From: Delphinus delphis
Lineage: Eukaryota; Chordata; Mammalia; Artiodactyla; Delphinidae
Reading direction: 5' to 3'
Length of the DNA stretch: 64,000 nucleotides
NCBI RefSeq assembly: GCF_949987515.2
Contig: NC_082692.2
Location: 93,505,488 to 93,569,487, forward strand
The notes under the pieces were generated by a model. That model saw only the letters and a list, made by a program, of their open reading frames with translations. It did not search any database and had not been told where the DNA came from. This document shows positions 36,226-48,025 of this stretch, one piece after another (position 1 is the stretch's first letter; the number at the start of each line of letters is the position of its first letter). Both the position numbers and the translations under genes were made by a program.

Positions 36226-36775
36226 ACGGAATATGCCATCCCAAAATATGCCACTTGGGTATATTGCTTATTTGAGCTGTAGGTACCTGGAAAACGGAAT
36301 TCAGGGAGTGGCTTTCTCTGAACCCCCCTTATCTGCCTAAAGACAGAACCTCCAAAAGCAGTTCAACTGTATTAAATCCCTCCGCATGTGTTTCATCAAC
36401 AGTGAAGATTGACCAGTCACAGAAGAGGAGACTAGAAGTTGACATCACAGCCAAACTTTGTCACAAACTATTGCACCTTCCATCTATTCTTCTAAAGGCC
36501 CTAAAAATCACTGACTCTCTCCTACGAGGCCTAAAACCCCTCTTTGCTTTCCTTATTAAGATGGTATTTAATCCTGAATTCTAAGCCCTCCTGGGGAGTT
36601 ACACAATTTTCCCTGGGTACCTTCCATGTATACATGAGGTACACATGTTATGAAATTTCTGTTTGTTTTTCTCTTGTTTGTTTTCTCTTTCTCCTGTTAA
36701 CACATCTTTTATTACAGGGGCCTCAGTTAAGAACTCAGAAGGGTTGAGGGAAAATTACTTTTCTTCCCTGAAAAA
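36226..36775 (+). mobile_element. ERVL-type LTR, probable
   Basis: It starts with 'gaatatgccatcccaaaata' style text and ends with 'tcttttattacaggggcctc' and 'agaactcagaagggttgagg', a terminus seen in mammalian ERVL-type LTRs. It resembles the start of the repeat at 37305. Ends are approximate and no target duplication was found. Confidence 0.55.
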
Positions 36776-36889
36776 CTCAAAATGAAATGTTGTTCTTCCA
36801 TTTCAGTAAATGGCATGATCATTCACTCAGTTGCTCAAGCCAGAAACCCAAGAATTCCTTCCCACCCTCTACCATTTAATTTACAATTC

Positions 36890-37304
36890 CTGACTTTTGT
36901 TTGTTCATTTTAAACACAGCTGAATAGAATTGGATTAATGGTAATCCTTTGTTTATTACATTCTTTGTGGCTGTCCCTATACCATCTTTCTGCACATTTC
37001 TGTCTGAGGTAACTGCTATCTTTAAACCTTTCTTTGCTTTTTCTTCTCATGTTTTATCACATATATACGTATCCCAAAAAGCATACTGTTTAGGTATTTT
37101 AATGTTTATAAAAACAATGTTAGGCTATTTGTAATCTTCTGGGACTTAACTTTTTACTCAATATTGCAATGCTAATATTTCTCCATACTATTGCATAAAC
37201 CTATAGCTTTAAAAAAATATTGATTGTTGCATAATATTCCAAATATAGAATCACACTTTATTCATACTCATTGGGCATTAAAATTTTGTATATTCTTGTG
37301 CATA
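36890..37304 (-). mobile_element. Old L1 3'-region fragment
   Basis: Antisense text typical of old L1 3' parts, for example 'ttgcataatattccaaatat' at about 37227-37246. It is probably continuous with the piece at 37800-38240 once the LTR between them is removed. Confidence 0.55.
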
Positions 37305-37795
37305 TTTGGGGGGCCCAGGGTATGTCCCCCTAAAATGTGCTTCAATACCATATTAATTATTTTGAATTAAAGTTACTTAAGAAATGGCTAATGCAAGAGG
37401 GACACTCTGACCCTTCTGTCTATTGAAAGTAGAAAAATGCCAGAGATAGGGAATTCAGGCTTAGAAGCCTGTATAAACAAACCTTGTTACCTCTTTCATT
37501 TCCTACCCCAAGCCAAAACTCTGTCTAGATTCTTGACTAATAGGGCACCCAAAACCCAAGTTTGTTTGTCCTGTCAATTCCTCACAAACTGATCGTTCCT
37601 TTGTCTAAAATTTAGAACAGGTGACATCCTAGGCTTGCCACTGGCATCTGAAGTATGTGTGTATGTGGGGGGGGGGGGTGATGGTGACTCTGGGGGGTGA
37701 CTCCCATCAGAAAGATATAAGATACAAGAAATCTTGTCTCTCAAACATTTGATGTTGTCAGCTTTCTTAATTTTTACCCATGAAATTTGCATAAA
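37305..37795 (+). mobile_element. ERVL-type LTR, probable
   Basis: 'cagggtatgtccccctaaaa', 'tatttttgaattaaag'-like text, 'gcttagaagcctgtataaac' and 'attcctcacaaactgatcgt' resemble an ERVL LTR. Its first 100 bases look related to the element at 36226. It interrupts an old L1. A G run and a GT stretch lie near 37654-37682. Confidence 0.5.
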
Positions 37796-37799
37796 ATGA

Positions 37800-38240
37800 T
37801 CCCTTAAAGTACTTTAGGTTTGCATTTCTCGATTACTTTTAGCTGAACACCTACTCATGTATTTGTTTTTCTGTAAAATGCCTCTTAATGATTTATATGG
37901 AGATTCTTTTGGTTTTCCATGATTAGTGTATCATCTGTAAATGATAAAATGTTATTTCCTCCTTTCTTATCCTTATGACCTAAATGTCTTCTTTCTGTCT
38001 TACTTCGCTGGCTCAGACATCCTGTACAGTGTTGAACTGAATGGTGTGAATGAGTTTTTCAGTCCTGATTTTAAAGGAAGTGCTTCAGACACTTCCTTAT
38101 TTAGGATGTTATTTCTTATTGCTGTTGTTAAATAGAAACCCTTTATTGGGCTAAGGACATTTTATACTATTTTGAATTTACTAAATTTTTTAAATCATAA
38201 GTTTATGAAGGTAAATATTTTAGGTCAATAAATCTAGCAA
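37800..38240 (-). mobile_element. Old L1 ORF2 fragment
   Basis: Antisense text of the L1 reverse transcriptase region: 'gagattcttttggttttcca', 'gtgtatcatctgtaaatgat' (the place of the FADD box) and 'cttactgctgttgttaaata'-like text. Heavily mutated. Confidence 0.65.
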
Positions 38241-38375
38241 CATGCTGTGTGTTCCAAACAGCACTTGTTCCTTTCAAAAAAGAATTTGACTATTAATAAG
38301 TTTGGTAAACACTGCATATTGTATCCCACAATCTACATAATGTTATTAAATACTTGGAGAATTCCTGAAGTTAAA

Positions 38376-38581
38376 TTTTTTTTTTTTTTTGCGCTACGCG
38401 GGTCTCTCACTGTTGTGGTCTCTCTGGTTGCACAGCACAGCCTCTGGACGCGCAGGCTCGGCGGCCATGGCTCACGGGCCCAGACACTCTGCAGCATGTG
38501 GGATCTTCCCGGACCGGGGCGCAAACCCGTGTCCCCTGCATCGGCAGGCGGACTCTCAACCACTGCGCCGCCAGGGAAGCC
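38376..38581 (-). mobile_element. CHR SINE, short form
   Basis: Minus-strand short CHR: T run (38376-38390), 'gcgctacgcgggtctctcac', 'ggctcggcggccatggctca', 'cactgcgccgccagggaagc'. A short ttaaat repeat on each side may be the target duplication. Confidence 0.93.
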
Positions 38582-38582
38582 T

Positions 38583-40749
38583 TAAATATTTTTTTAGTCC
38601 ACATTTGTCAAACACATTTGATACTAAAAAATTTCTCTGATGCTAAAATAATGCTATTTTTCTAAAATATTAGCACACATGGGAAAACAAAGACTGAGTA
38701 GGGACCAATTGAACGTGGGGACATAGGGTAGAAAGTAGGTTTAATAGACCTTGGAAAATGTATTGAAGGATTTTATTTTGAAAATAAGAAGAACTGGGCA
38801 GCAAATTATTTTTTTAGGGAAGGAGGAAAAACAGGGAAGAAGGGGAGAAAGAGTCAAAGATGATACTGGGTTTTGGAAGGTAGTAAGTGGAAAAATGGAG
38901 CCACTAAGCAAAAATGGGGAAGATAGGAAGGGAAGTTTAATTCAGTTTGAACTATTCGACCTTTGAGTTGCCTATGAGAATTTCAGGTGATTTCTGGCAA
39001 GCAGTTGGATATGCATGCCTGTACCTCAGGGATGGATTAGACGTTTGGGAGTCACTTTTATAAAGCTAATTAATAAAATGAAAGTGAGTATGAATTTCCA
39101 ATGAGGAAATGATGAGAAATCAAACATCCAATTCAAGAAAAATTTCTTGGGGAAACAGCCATCTTTAGAGGGATGAGAAGAAGAAAAGAAGTGAGTAAAG
39201 TAGGGGAAAAAAAACCCCAAAACCAAAACCAAACAAACAAAAATTGGGCCAAGAAGGAAAATCTAGATTGCATTGTCCTGGAAGTGTTCATAGAAGTTGG
39301 TAGAAAACATTGAGGAATAGTGGAGGATGATGAATACTGTCCCCATCATTTTCTTAGAAGAATTCCATTTGCATTTTCTTTTAGAAAACTTCACTTTACT
39401 TTTTCAGAATACCCTATTCTGGTTGGCTTTGAAGTATGCATTACTCTAAAGACCTTTCTTACACTGTGGATTATGAGCTAACTGAGAGTAATCATCATGC
39501 CAATAGCTACCCGCTTCTGTGACCCAACTGTGTAAAATATGGATGGGAGGAAATGTTCTATTACAGAAGGAAGCTCTTCAATTCATTGTCACAGGGGAGT
39601 TCTGCACCATCTTGATACACATGCAGCTAAGCCCCAGGACCTAATTTGAATTGGGAATTTGGACAGTAATGATCTTTTCTAGCTCAGAGAGCATGAAAAG
39701 CATTAGTTTATTATCATCTATACCATGTCTCAGAGCTTTTCAAATGAGAGGAGGAATCATGGATGCATCCTAGGCATAAAGGGTATGTTTTATGAATAAC
39801 TGTTGGCGAGGGCATCCTGCTAAACAGTTAAATAATTGAAACTGAACTCATCCCTGCTCAATAAACTCTATTCTCATTAGTGATACATCTCACGAATTTC
39901 TTGCTGGCATCCAATTTGAAGCTCACAAACTCACTGCAACTTACTTGGATCATAGAACTGCTGTGGTGAGCATGGACAAAGCCAGCCAATGAGGGATTCT
40001 CTGAGATATTGTCAACACCATAGGCTGTGTCAAATGATCCATTGGGACCAATTTTTATGAGAACTGCCCCCGAATTCAAGCATCATCAGTAGAGCAAGTA
40101 ATGTATTGTCAAAAACTTCCAGCTCCCCACGTTCCAGGTGATTTATCTCGTGAGAAAATTTTATAAATGGACCATATTTTTCCCATGCAATGAAGAAAAA
40201 TAAAAGGCACCCTTATATTCACCACTGTGTCTTCAGAGGAAAAAAAGGATGGAGGGTCTTACTTATAAGGAACAATTAAAAGAGCTTAGGGACAAAAGCA
40301 GGGGGAAATAATGATAGCATGTGAATATTTGAAAGAAAGAAAGACAGATGAGAGTGAAATTACAGTATTTAGAATGGCCCAGTAGGGGATAACTAGGAGT
40401 AATGGGATGAAAATAATGGAAGCATTTAGGCTTACTCTCAGTGACATCTTGCTGGCAATGTCAGATGATACACTCCTCCTGAGGCAAGAGACAGAATTGC
40501 TGTCATCTTGGGGACTTGAATCTGGCGTGGAAAAATACATAGATTTGGTGGCTGACAGCACCTCTGCAGTGGCAAAGACATGAAGCCAGACTCATTTCTT
40601 CTTGATTTTTCTTACCTTGAGATGCTGTGATTCTCAAAGACAAAGCATGCTCAGTGGCTGCCTTTGATCACCTCAGCATCTGTGAGTGTATCATTGATAA
40701 AGTTCATGTGTGTCCTTATAGAATGATTTAGCTGATTTATACTCTTGTA
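38583..40749. other. Unassigned region around a candidate exon
   Basis: No clear repeat family. 38750-39060 is purine-rich and may be an old repeat. A candidate exon at 39945-40063 is listed separately. Confidence 0.4.
39945..40063 (-). other. Candidate exon or gene relic, function unknown
   Basis: The minus strand is open for 73 codons (39858-40079). Inside it, 119 nt lie between an AG (40064-40065) and a strong donor, CAA|GTAAGT (GTAAGT at 39939-39944). The frame starts in phase 1 and ends in phase 0. It would encode about 40 residues including LIKIGPNGSFDTAYG, with ordinary globular composition. The acceptor has a poor pyrimidine tract (it reads ...ttcgggggcag). The open frame runs on past the donor to a stop at 39858. 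I do not recognise the protein. It may be a true exon of a minus-strand gene, a pseudogene piece, or chance. Confidence 0.25.
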
Positions 40750-41109
40750 TAGAATCTTTTTTTTAACATCTTTATTGGAGTATAATTGCTCTACAATGGT
40801 GTGTTAGTTTCTGCTTTACAATAAAGTGAATCAGCCATACATATACATATATCCCCATATCTCCTCCCTCTTGCGTCTCCCTCCCACCCTCCCTATCCCA
40901 TCCCTCTAAGTGGTCACAAAGCACTGAGCTGATCTCCCTATGCGATGCAGCTGCTTCCCACTAGCTATCTATTTTACAATTTGGTACTGTATATATGTCC
41001 ATGCCACTCTCTCACTTCGTCCCAGCTTACCCTTCCCCCTCCCCGTGTCCTCAACTCCATTCTCTACGTCTGCATCTTCATTCCTGTCCTGACCCTAGAT
41101 TCTTCAGAA

Positions 41110-44100
41110 CCAATTTTTTTTTTTTTACATTCCATATATATTTGTTAGCATACGGTATTTGTTTTTCTCTTTCTGACTTACTTCACTCTGTATGACAGAC
41201 TCTAGGTCCATTCACCTCACTACAAATAACTCAATTTTGTTTCTTTTTATGGCTCAGTAATATTCCATTATATATATGTGCCACATCTTCTTTATCCATT
41301 CATCTGTTGATGGACACTTAGGTTGCTTCCATGTCCTGGCTATTGTAAATAGAGCTGCAATGAACATTGTGGTACCTGACTCTTTTTGAATTATGGTTTT
41401 CTCAGGGTATATGCCCAGTAGTGGGATTGCTGGGTGGTATGGTAGTTCTATTTTTAGATTTTTAAGGAACCCATACTGTTCTCCATAGTGGCTGTATCAA
41501 TTTCAATTCCCACCAACAGTGCCAGAGGGTTCCCTTTTCTCCACACTCTCTCCAGCATTTATTGTTTGTAGAGTTTTTGATGATGGCCATTATGACTGGT
41601 GTGAGGTGATACCTTATGGCAGTTTTGATTTGCATTTCCCTAATGAACAGTGATGTGGAGCATCCTTTCATGTGTTTGTTGGCGATCTGTATATCTTCTT
41701 TGGAACAATGTCTATTTAGATCTTCTGCCCATTTCTGGATTGGTTTTTTTTTTTTTAAAGTCCAAATTGTTTTATTGAGGTATAGTTGATCTACAATATT
41801 AAACAAGTTTTAGCTAATCAACATAGTGATTCACAATTTTAAAGGTTATATTCCATTTTTAGTTACTATAAAATATTGGCTATATTCCCTGTATTGTAAA
41901 ATATATCCTTAGAGCATTTTTCTTTTTTTAGTGGGTGTATTGTGCCTTGGGCACTATTTTATTTTATTTTATTTATTTTTAACATCTTTATTGGAGTATA
42001 ATTGCTCCACAATGGTGTGTTAGTTTCTACTGTACAACAAAGTGAATCATTGAGCTGCATGAGCTGCTTATAAATTTTGGAGATTAATCCTTTGTCAGTT
42101 GCTTTATTTGCAAATATTTTCTCCCATTCTGAGGGCTGTCTTTTCGCCTTGTTTATGGTTTCCTTGGCTGCACAAAAGCTTTTAAGTTTCATTAGGTCCA
42201 ATTTGTTTATTTTTGTTATTTCCATTTCTCTAGGAGGTGGGACAAAAAGGATCTTGCTGTGACTTATGTCATAGAGCGTACTGCCTATGTTTTCCTCTAA
42301 GAGTTTTATAGTGTCTGGCCTTACATTTAAGTCTTCAATCCATTGTGAGTTTATTTTTGTGTATGGCGTTAGGGAGTGTTCTAATTTCATCCATTTACAT
42401 GTAGCTGTCCAGTTTTCCCAGCACCACTTATTGAAGAGGCTGTCATTTCTCCATTGTATATTCTTGCCTTCTTTATCAAAAATAAGGTGACCATATGAGC
42501 ATAGGTTTATCTCTGGGCTTTCTATCCTGTTGGATTGATCTAGATTTCTGTTTCTGTGCCAGTACCATACTGTCTTGATTACTATAGTTTTGTAGTATAG
42601 TCTGAAGTCCAGGAGTCTGATTTCTCCAGCTCCATTTTTCTTTCTCAATATTGCTTTGGCTATTTGGGGTCTTTTGTGTTTCCACACAAATTGTGAAATT
42701 TTTTGTTCTAGTTCTGTGAAAAATGCCATTGGTAGTTTGATAGGGATTACACTGAATCTGTAGATTGCTTTGGGTAGTATAGTCATTTTCACAATGTTGA
42801 TTCTTCCAATTCAGGAACATGGTATATCTCCCATCTGTGTGTGTCATCTTTAATTTCTTTCATCAGTGTCTTATAGTTTTCTGCATAGAGGTCTTTTATC
42901 TCCTTAGGTAAGTTTATTCCTATGTATTTTATTCTTTTTGTTGCAATGGTAAATGGGAGTGTTTCCTTAATTTCTCTTTCAGATTTTTCTTTGTTAGTGT
43001 ATAGGAATGCAAAAGATTTCTGTGCATTAACTTTGTATCCTGCTACTTTATCAAATTCATTGATTAGCTCTAGTAGTTTTCTGGTAGCATATATAGGATT
43101 CTCTATGTATAGTATCATGTCATTTGCAAACAGTAACAGCTTTACTTCTTCTTGTCTGATTTGGATTCCTTTTAGTTCTTTTTCTTCTCTGGTGCCTGTG
43201 GCTAAAACTTCCAAAACTATGTTGAATAACAGTAGTGAGAGTGGGCAACCTTGTCTTGTTCCTGATCTTAGAGGAAATGGTTTCAGTTTTTTTACCATTG
43301 AGAACAATGTTGGCTGTGGGTTTGTCATATATAACCTTTATTAGGTTGAGGTAAATTCCCTCTATGTCTAATTTCTGAAGGGTTTTTATCATAATTGGGT
43401 GTTGAGTTTTGTCGGAAGATTTTCCTGCATCTATTGAGATGATCATATGGTTTTCATCCTTCAGTTTGTAAAGATGGTGTATCAAATTGTTTGATTTGCA
43501 TATATTGAAGAATCCTTGCATTTCTGGGATAAACCCCACTTGATCAAGGTGTATGATCCTTTTAATGTGCTGTTGGATTCTGTTTGCTAGTATTTTATTC
43601 AGGATTTTTGCATCTATGTTAATCAGTGATATTGGCCTGTAGTTTTCTTCCTTTGTGACATCTTTTTCTGGTTTTGGTAGCAGGGTGCTGGTGGAATCGC
43701 AGAATGAGTTTGGGAATGTTCCTCCTTCTGCTGTATTTTGGAAGAGTTTGAGGAGGATAGGTGTCAGCTCTTCTCTAAATGTTTGATAGAATTCGCCTGT
43801 GAAGCCATCTGGTCCTGGGCTTTTGTTTGTTGGAAGATTTTTAATCACAGTCTCAATTTCAGTGCTTGTGAATGGTCTGTTTATAGCTTCTATTTCTTCC
43901 TGGTTCAGTCTTGGAAGGTTGTGCTTTTCTAAGAATTTGTCCATTTCTTCCAGGTTGTCCATTTTACTGGCACATAGTTGCTTGTAGTAATCTCTCATGA
44001 TCCTTTGTATTTCTGCAGTGTCAGTTGTTACTTCTCCTTTTTCATTTGTAATTCTAGTGATTTGAGTCTTCTCCCTTTTTTTCTTGATAAGTCTGGCTAA

Positions 44101-45200
44101 TGGTTTATCAATTTTGTTTATCTTCTCAAAGAACCAGCTTTTAGTTTTATTGATCTTTGCTATCATTTCCTTCATTTCTTTTTCATTTATTTCTGATCTG
44201 ATCTTTATGATTTCTTTCCTTCTGCTAACTTTGGGGTTTTTTTTGTTCTTTCTCTCGTTGCTTTAGGTGTAATGTTAAGTTGTTTATTTGAGGTGTTTCT
44301 TGTTTCTTGAGGTAGGATTGTATTGCTATAAACTTCCCTCTTAGAACTGCTTTTGCTGCATCCCATAGGTTTTGGGTTGCCGTGTTTTCATTGTCATTTG
44401 TTTCTAGGTATTTTTTAAATTTCCCCTTGGATTTCTTCAGTGATCTCTTGGTTATTTAGTAGTGTATTGTTTAGCCTCCATGTGTTTGTATTTTTTACAG
44501 ATTTTTTTTCCTGTAATTGATATCTAGTCTCATAGCGTTGTGGTCAGAAAAGATACTTGATACAACTTCAATTTTCTTTAATTTACCAAGGCTTGATTTG
44601 TGACCCAAGATATGATCTACCCTGGAGAGTGTTCCATGAGCACTTGAGAACAAAGTGTATTCTGTTGTTTTTGGATGGAATATCCTGAGTATGAATTAAG
44701 TCCATGTTTTTTAATGTAACATTTAATGCTTGTGTTTCCTTATTTAATTTCATTTTGGATGATCTGTCCATTGGTGAAAGTGGGGTGTTAAAGTCCCCTA
44801 CTATGATTGTGTTACTGTTGATTTCCCCTTTTATGACTGTTAGTATTTGCTTTATGTATTGAGATGCTCCTATGTTGGGTGCAATTTGTTATATCTTCTT
44901 CTTGGATTGATTCCTTCATCATTATGTAGTGTTCTTCTTTGTCTCTTGTAATAGTCTTTATTTTAAATTCTATTTTGTCTGATATGAGAGTTGCTACTCC
45001 AGCTTTGTTTTGATTTCCATTTGCATGGAATATATTTTTCCATCCCTTCACTTTCAGTCTGTATGTGTCCCCAGGTCTGAAGTGGGTCTCTTATAAACAG
45101 CATATATATGGGTCTTGTTTTTGTATCTATTCAGCCAGTCTATGTCTTTTGGTTGGATCATTTAATCCATTTACATTTAAGGTAGTTATCGATATGTATG
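41110..45200 (-). pseudogene. L1 ORF2 pseudogene (endonuclease-reverse transcriptase)
   Basis: L1 ORF2p nicks target DNA and reverse-transcribes L1 RNA on the spot. The endonuclease region survives at about 45051-44580 (GWKNIFHANGNQNKAGVA, then MDRSSKMKLNKETQALN). The RT region survives in separate frames: 44175-43120 has [20 protein letters not shown], and 43328-42789 has [16 protein letters not shown]. The catalytic FADD box reads F-A-N-D ([15 protein letters not shown]), losing its first catalytic aspartate, and FDK in the earlier motif is SDK. The C-terminal part is open for 277 codons at 42792-41959, ahead of an inserted block. Frameshifts lie near 43.3 and 42.8 kb. It is clearly dead. 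Confidence 0.85.
41742..42049 (-). mobile_element. Two small L1 3'-end scraps nested in the L1
   Basis: The ORF2 text breaks at a T run near 41742-41756 and resumes at about 42050 ('tgagctgcatgagctgctta'). In between are an older-type L1 3' end (about 41758-41925) and a 69-bp piece at 41981-42049. That piece differs from the host L1's own terminus (40765-40833) at only four positions. A TTTTA-rich tract precedes the 69-bp piece. Confidence 0.8.
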
Positions 45201-45271
45201 GTCCTATTACCATTTTCTTAATTATTTTGGGTTTGTTATTGTAGGTCTTTTTCTTCTCTTGTGTTTCATGC

Positions 45272-46140
45272 CTAGAGTAGTTCCTTTAGCTTTTGTTGTA
45301 AAGCTGGTTTGGTGGTGCTGAATTCTCTTAACTTTTGCACGTCTATAAAGGTTTTAATTTCTCCGTCGAATCTGAATGAGATCTTTGCTGGGTAGAGTAG
45401 TCTTGGTTGCAGGTTTTTCCCTTTCATCACTTTAAATATGTCCTGCCACACTCTTCTGGCTTGCAGAGTTTCTGCTGAACAATCAGCTGTTAACCTTATG
45501 GGGATTCCCTTGTATGTTATTTGTTGGTTTTCCCTCCTGCTATTAATATTTTTTCTTTTTTGGTTTTCAATTTTTGTTAGTGTGATTAATATGTGTCTTG
45601 GCGTGTTTCTCCTTGGATTTATCCTATATGGGACTCTGCGTTTCCTGGACTTGATTGACTATATTCTTTCCCATGTTAGGAAAGTTTTCAACTATAATCT
45701 CTTCAAATATTTTCTCAGTCCCTTTCTTTTTCCCTTCTTCTTCTGGGACCCCTATAATTCGAATGTTGGTGTGTTTAATGTTGTCCCAGACGTCTCTGAG
45801 ACTGTCCTCAATTCTTTTCATTCTTTTTTCTTTATTCTGGTCCGTGGTAATTATTTCCACTATTTTATCTTCCAGGTCACTTATCCGTTCTTATGCCTCA
45901 TTTATTCTGCTATTGATTCCTTCTAGAGAATTTTTAATTTCATTTATTGTGTTGTTCATCATTGTTTGTTTGCTCTTTAGTTCTTCTAGGTCCTTGTTAA
46001 ACATTTCTTGAATTTTCTCCATTCTATTTCCATGATTTGGGATGGTCTTTACTATCATTACTCTGAATGCTTTTTCAGGTAGACTGCCTATTTCCTCTTC
46101 ATTTGCTTGGTGTGGTGGGTTTTTGCCTTATTCTTTCATC
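45272..46140 (-). pseudogene. L1 ORF1 pseudogene (RNA-binding protein)
   Basis: ORF1p binds L1 RNA as a coiled-coil trimer. Reading from the right, there is text of the form MEKIQEMFNKDLEELKSKQ, an Asn/Glu/Lys-rich coiled-coil stretch, then the RRM-like core (IRIIGVPEEEGKKKGTEKIF at about 45760), and the C-terminal domain ending near 45272. Nonsense codons and frameshifts interrupt it, with the first in-frame stop soon after the coiled coil. Start and end are approximate. Confidence 0.75.
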
Positions 46141-46839
46141 TGCTGTGTGTTTCTCTGTCTTCTCATTTTGCTTACCTTACTGTGTTTGGGGTCTCCTTTT
46201 TGCAGGTTGCAGGTCCATAGTTCCCCTTGTGTTTTGTGTCTGTCCCCTGTGGCTAAGGTTGGTTCAGTGGGTTGTGTAGGCTTCCTGGTGGAGGGAACTG
46301 GTGCGTGTTTTGGTGGATGAGGCTGGATCTTGTCATTCTGGTGGGCAAGACCGTGTCTGGTGTGTGTTTTGAGGTGTCTGTGACCTTATTATGATTTTAG
46401 GCAGCCTCTCTGCTAATGGGTGGGGATGTGCTTCTCTCTTCCTAGTTTTTTGGCATAGGGTGTAGCTTGCTGTTTGTTGATTGGAGCTGGATCTTAGCAT
46501 TAAGATGGAGATCTCTGGAAGAGCTTTAGCCATATGATATTACATGGAGCTGGGAGGTCTCTGGTGGACCAATGTTCTGAACCCTGCTCTCCCACCTCAG
46601 AGGCAGAGAGAGGCCTGACGGCCGGTCGGAGCACCAAGCCATATGGCTAGCGTGTGGCCATTGGCCCCGGGAAGTCTCACTGCTAGGGGGCAGCCATTGG
46701 CCCCCGGGAAGTTCCCCATCGGCTACCCACACCCCCAGCCCCGCTGCCCTGCCACGCCGGTGCAGGGTGTGCATTGCGGGGTGCTCCCCAGCTGCACGCC
46801 AAGCCCAGCTTCTGACACACAGTCTAGAAACTTTTTTTT

Positions 46840-47355
46840 CTTGTGTGCTATACATCTTTATTCCAGTTATTGATTCCATGTGTCATTCTTGACATGTGAA
46901 CCTAATGCTTTTGATGATAGTTGTTATCCTCAGATTTATGGAAATGTACATGAGTGACACCACTATACAATATGAAGTGGGTGGCAATGTTTACATTTGG
47001 AACCAAATGCCACTACTTGCAGAGACATGTAGCACACAAAAGGGATTGTCATCTGGTGTCAGCAGATCAACTTCACAGATCCCATGGACCCTCTTAAGTA
47101 GTATGAAATATTTCCTATGAGTATAGGCTCTTTTTTCTTTGGACATTATCTGCAGTGTTCTTCAGCTTCTAAAGAGAATACACGAATACCCAAATTTAAA
47201 AAATAAAAAAAAGTAAAGCTAAACACTTGAATGAGATAGTCATTGAAATTGCATTTCTGTAACTTTTTTTTCTTTAAATGTAGATTTTCTTTACAGAAAC
47301 TTAAAGGCTAAGACTTCAGTCCATCTTCAGGTGCTTTACTTTTGTTGTTGTTGTT
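46840..47355. other. Unassigned sequence
   Basis: No gene or family recognised. A 74-codon frame at 46896-47120 has no recognisable domain. A (TTG)n tract lies near 47342-47357. Confidence 0.4.
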
Positions 47356-47357
47356 GT

Positions 47358-48025
47358 TTAAGTTTCATCTGTACATTATATTTCTACTTCTACTTCTCTA
47401 TGCACTACAGCATGCTCACCAGCAAAATTTTCGTTTCCATCGTGACCATACTTCTGATCCCCTTTACCCATTTTGCCCTCCCTCTACCCATTCCCCTCTG
47501 GTAACCACTACTCTATTCTCCATATTTGGGTAATTGGTGTTCATTTGGTTGGTTGGTTGATTCATTTATTTTGTTTGTTTGTATTTTATATTCCACATAT
47601 GAGTGAAACCATATGATATTTGTTTTTCTTGTCTGACTTGCTTCACTTAGCATAATACCCTCAAAGGCCATCCATGTTTTCACAAATGGCAAGATTTCAT
47701 CCTTTTTATGGCTGAGTAGTATTCCAGTGTCATGTGTATACCACATCTTCTTTATCCATTCATTTGTTGATGGGAAAACAAATGAAAATGAAAATACGAC
47801 ATACCAAAATCTATGGGATATAGCAAAAGAGGTACTAAGAAGAAAGTTTATAGCAATGTAGATGTACCTCAAGAAACAAGAAAATCTCAAATAAATAATC
47901 TAACCTTACATACAAAGGAACTAGAGAAAAAGAATAAATGAAGCCCAAAGTCAGAAGAAGGAAGGAAATAATATAGATCAGAGTGGAAATAAATGGAATA
48001 GAGACTAAAAAGACAATGGAAACCT
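47358..48025 (-). mobile_element. L1 with inverted 5' part (twin priming)
   Basis: 47358-47772 is an L1 3' end on the minus strand ('ttttatggctgagtagtatt' and 'ccattcatttgttgatgg'). Immediately after it, 47773-48025 is L1 ORF2 on the plus strand ('ataccaaaatctatgggata', 'cttacatacaaaggaactag', 'aaatggaatagagactaaaa'). Adjacent opposite-facing pieces of one L1 are the signature of twin priming. Target duplications were not identified. Confidence 0.8.

Larger units (their letters stand above)
40765..46824 (-). mobile_element. Near full-length LINE-1, minus strand, about 6.06 kb
   Basis: All L1 parts are present in order on the minus strand: 5'UTR (about 46824 to 46150, GC-rich), ORF1 relic, ORF2 relic with endonuclease, reverse transcriptase and C-terminal regions, and 3'UTR ending at 40765 against a T run. 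A 15-bp duplication with one mismatch flanks it (tagaatctttttttt 40750-40764; tagaaactttttttt 46825-46839). Two L1 3' scraps are inserted at about 41742-42049. Frames are broken at several points, so it cannot move by itself. Confidence 0.92.

Noticed and set aside
42922..43344. 140-codon plus-strand frame opposite L1 ORF2
   Set aside because: This is the antisense shadow of the L1 reverse transcriptase. The minus strand carries the recognisable motifs.
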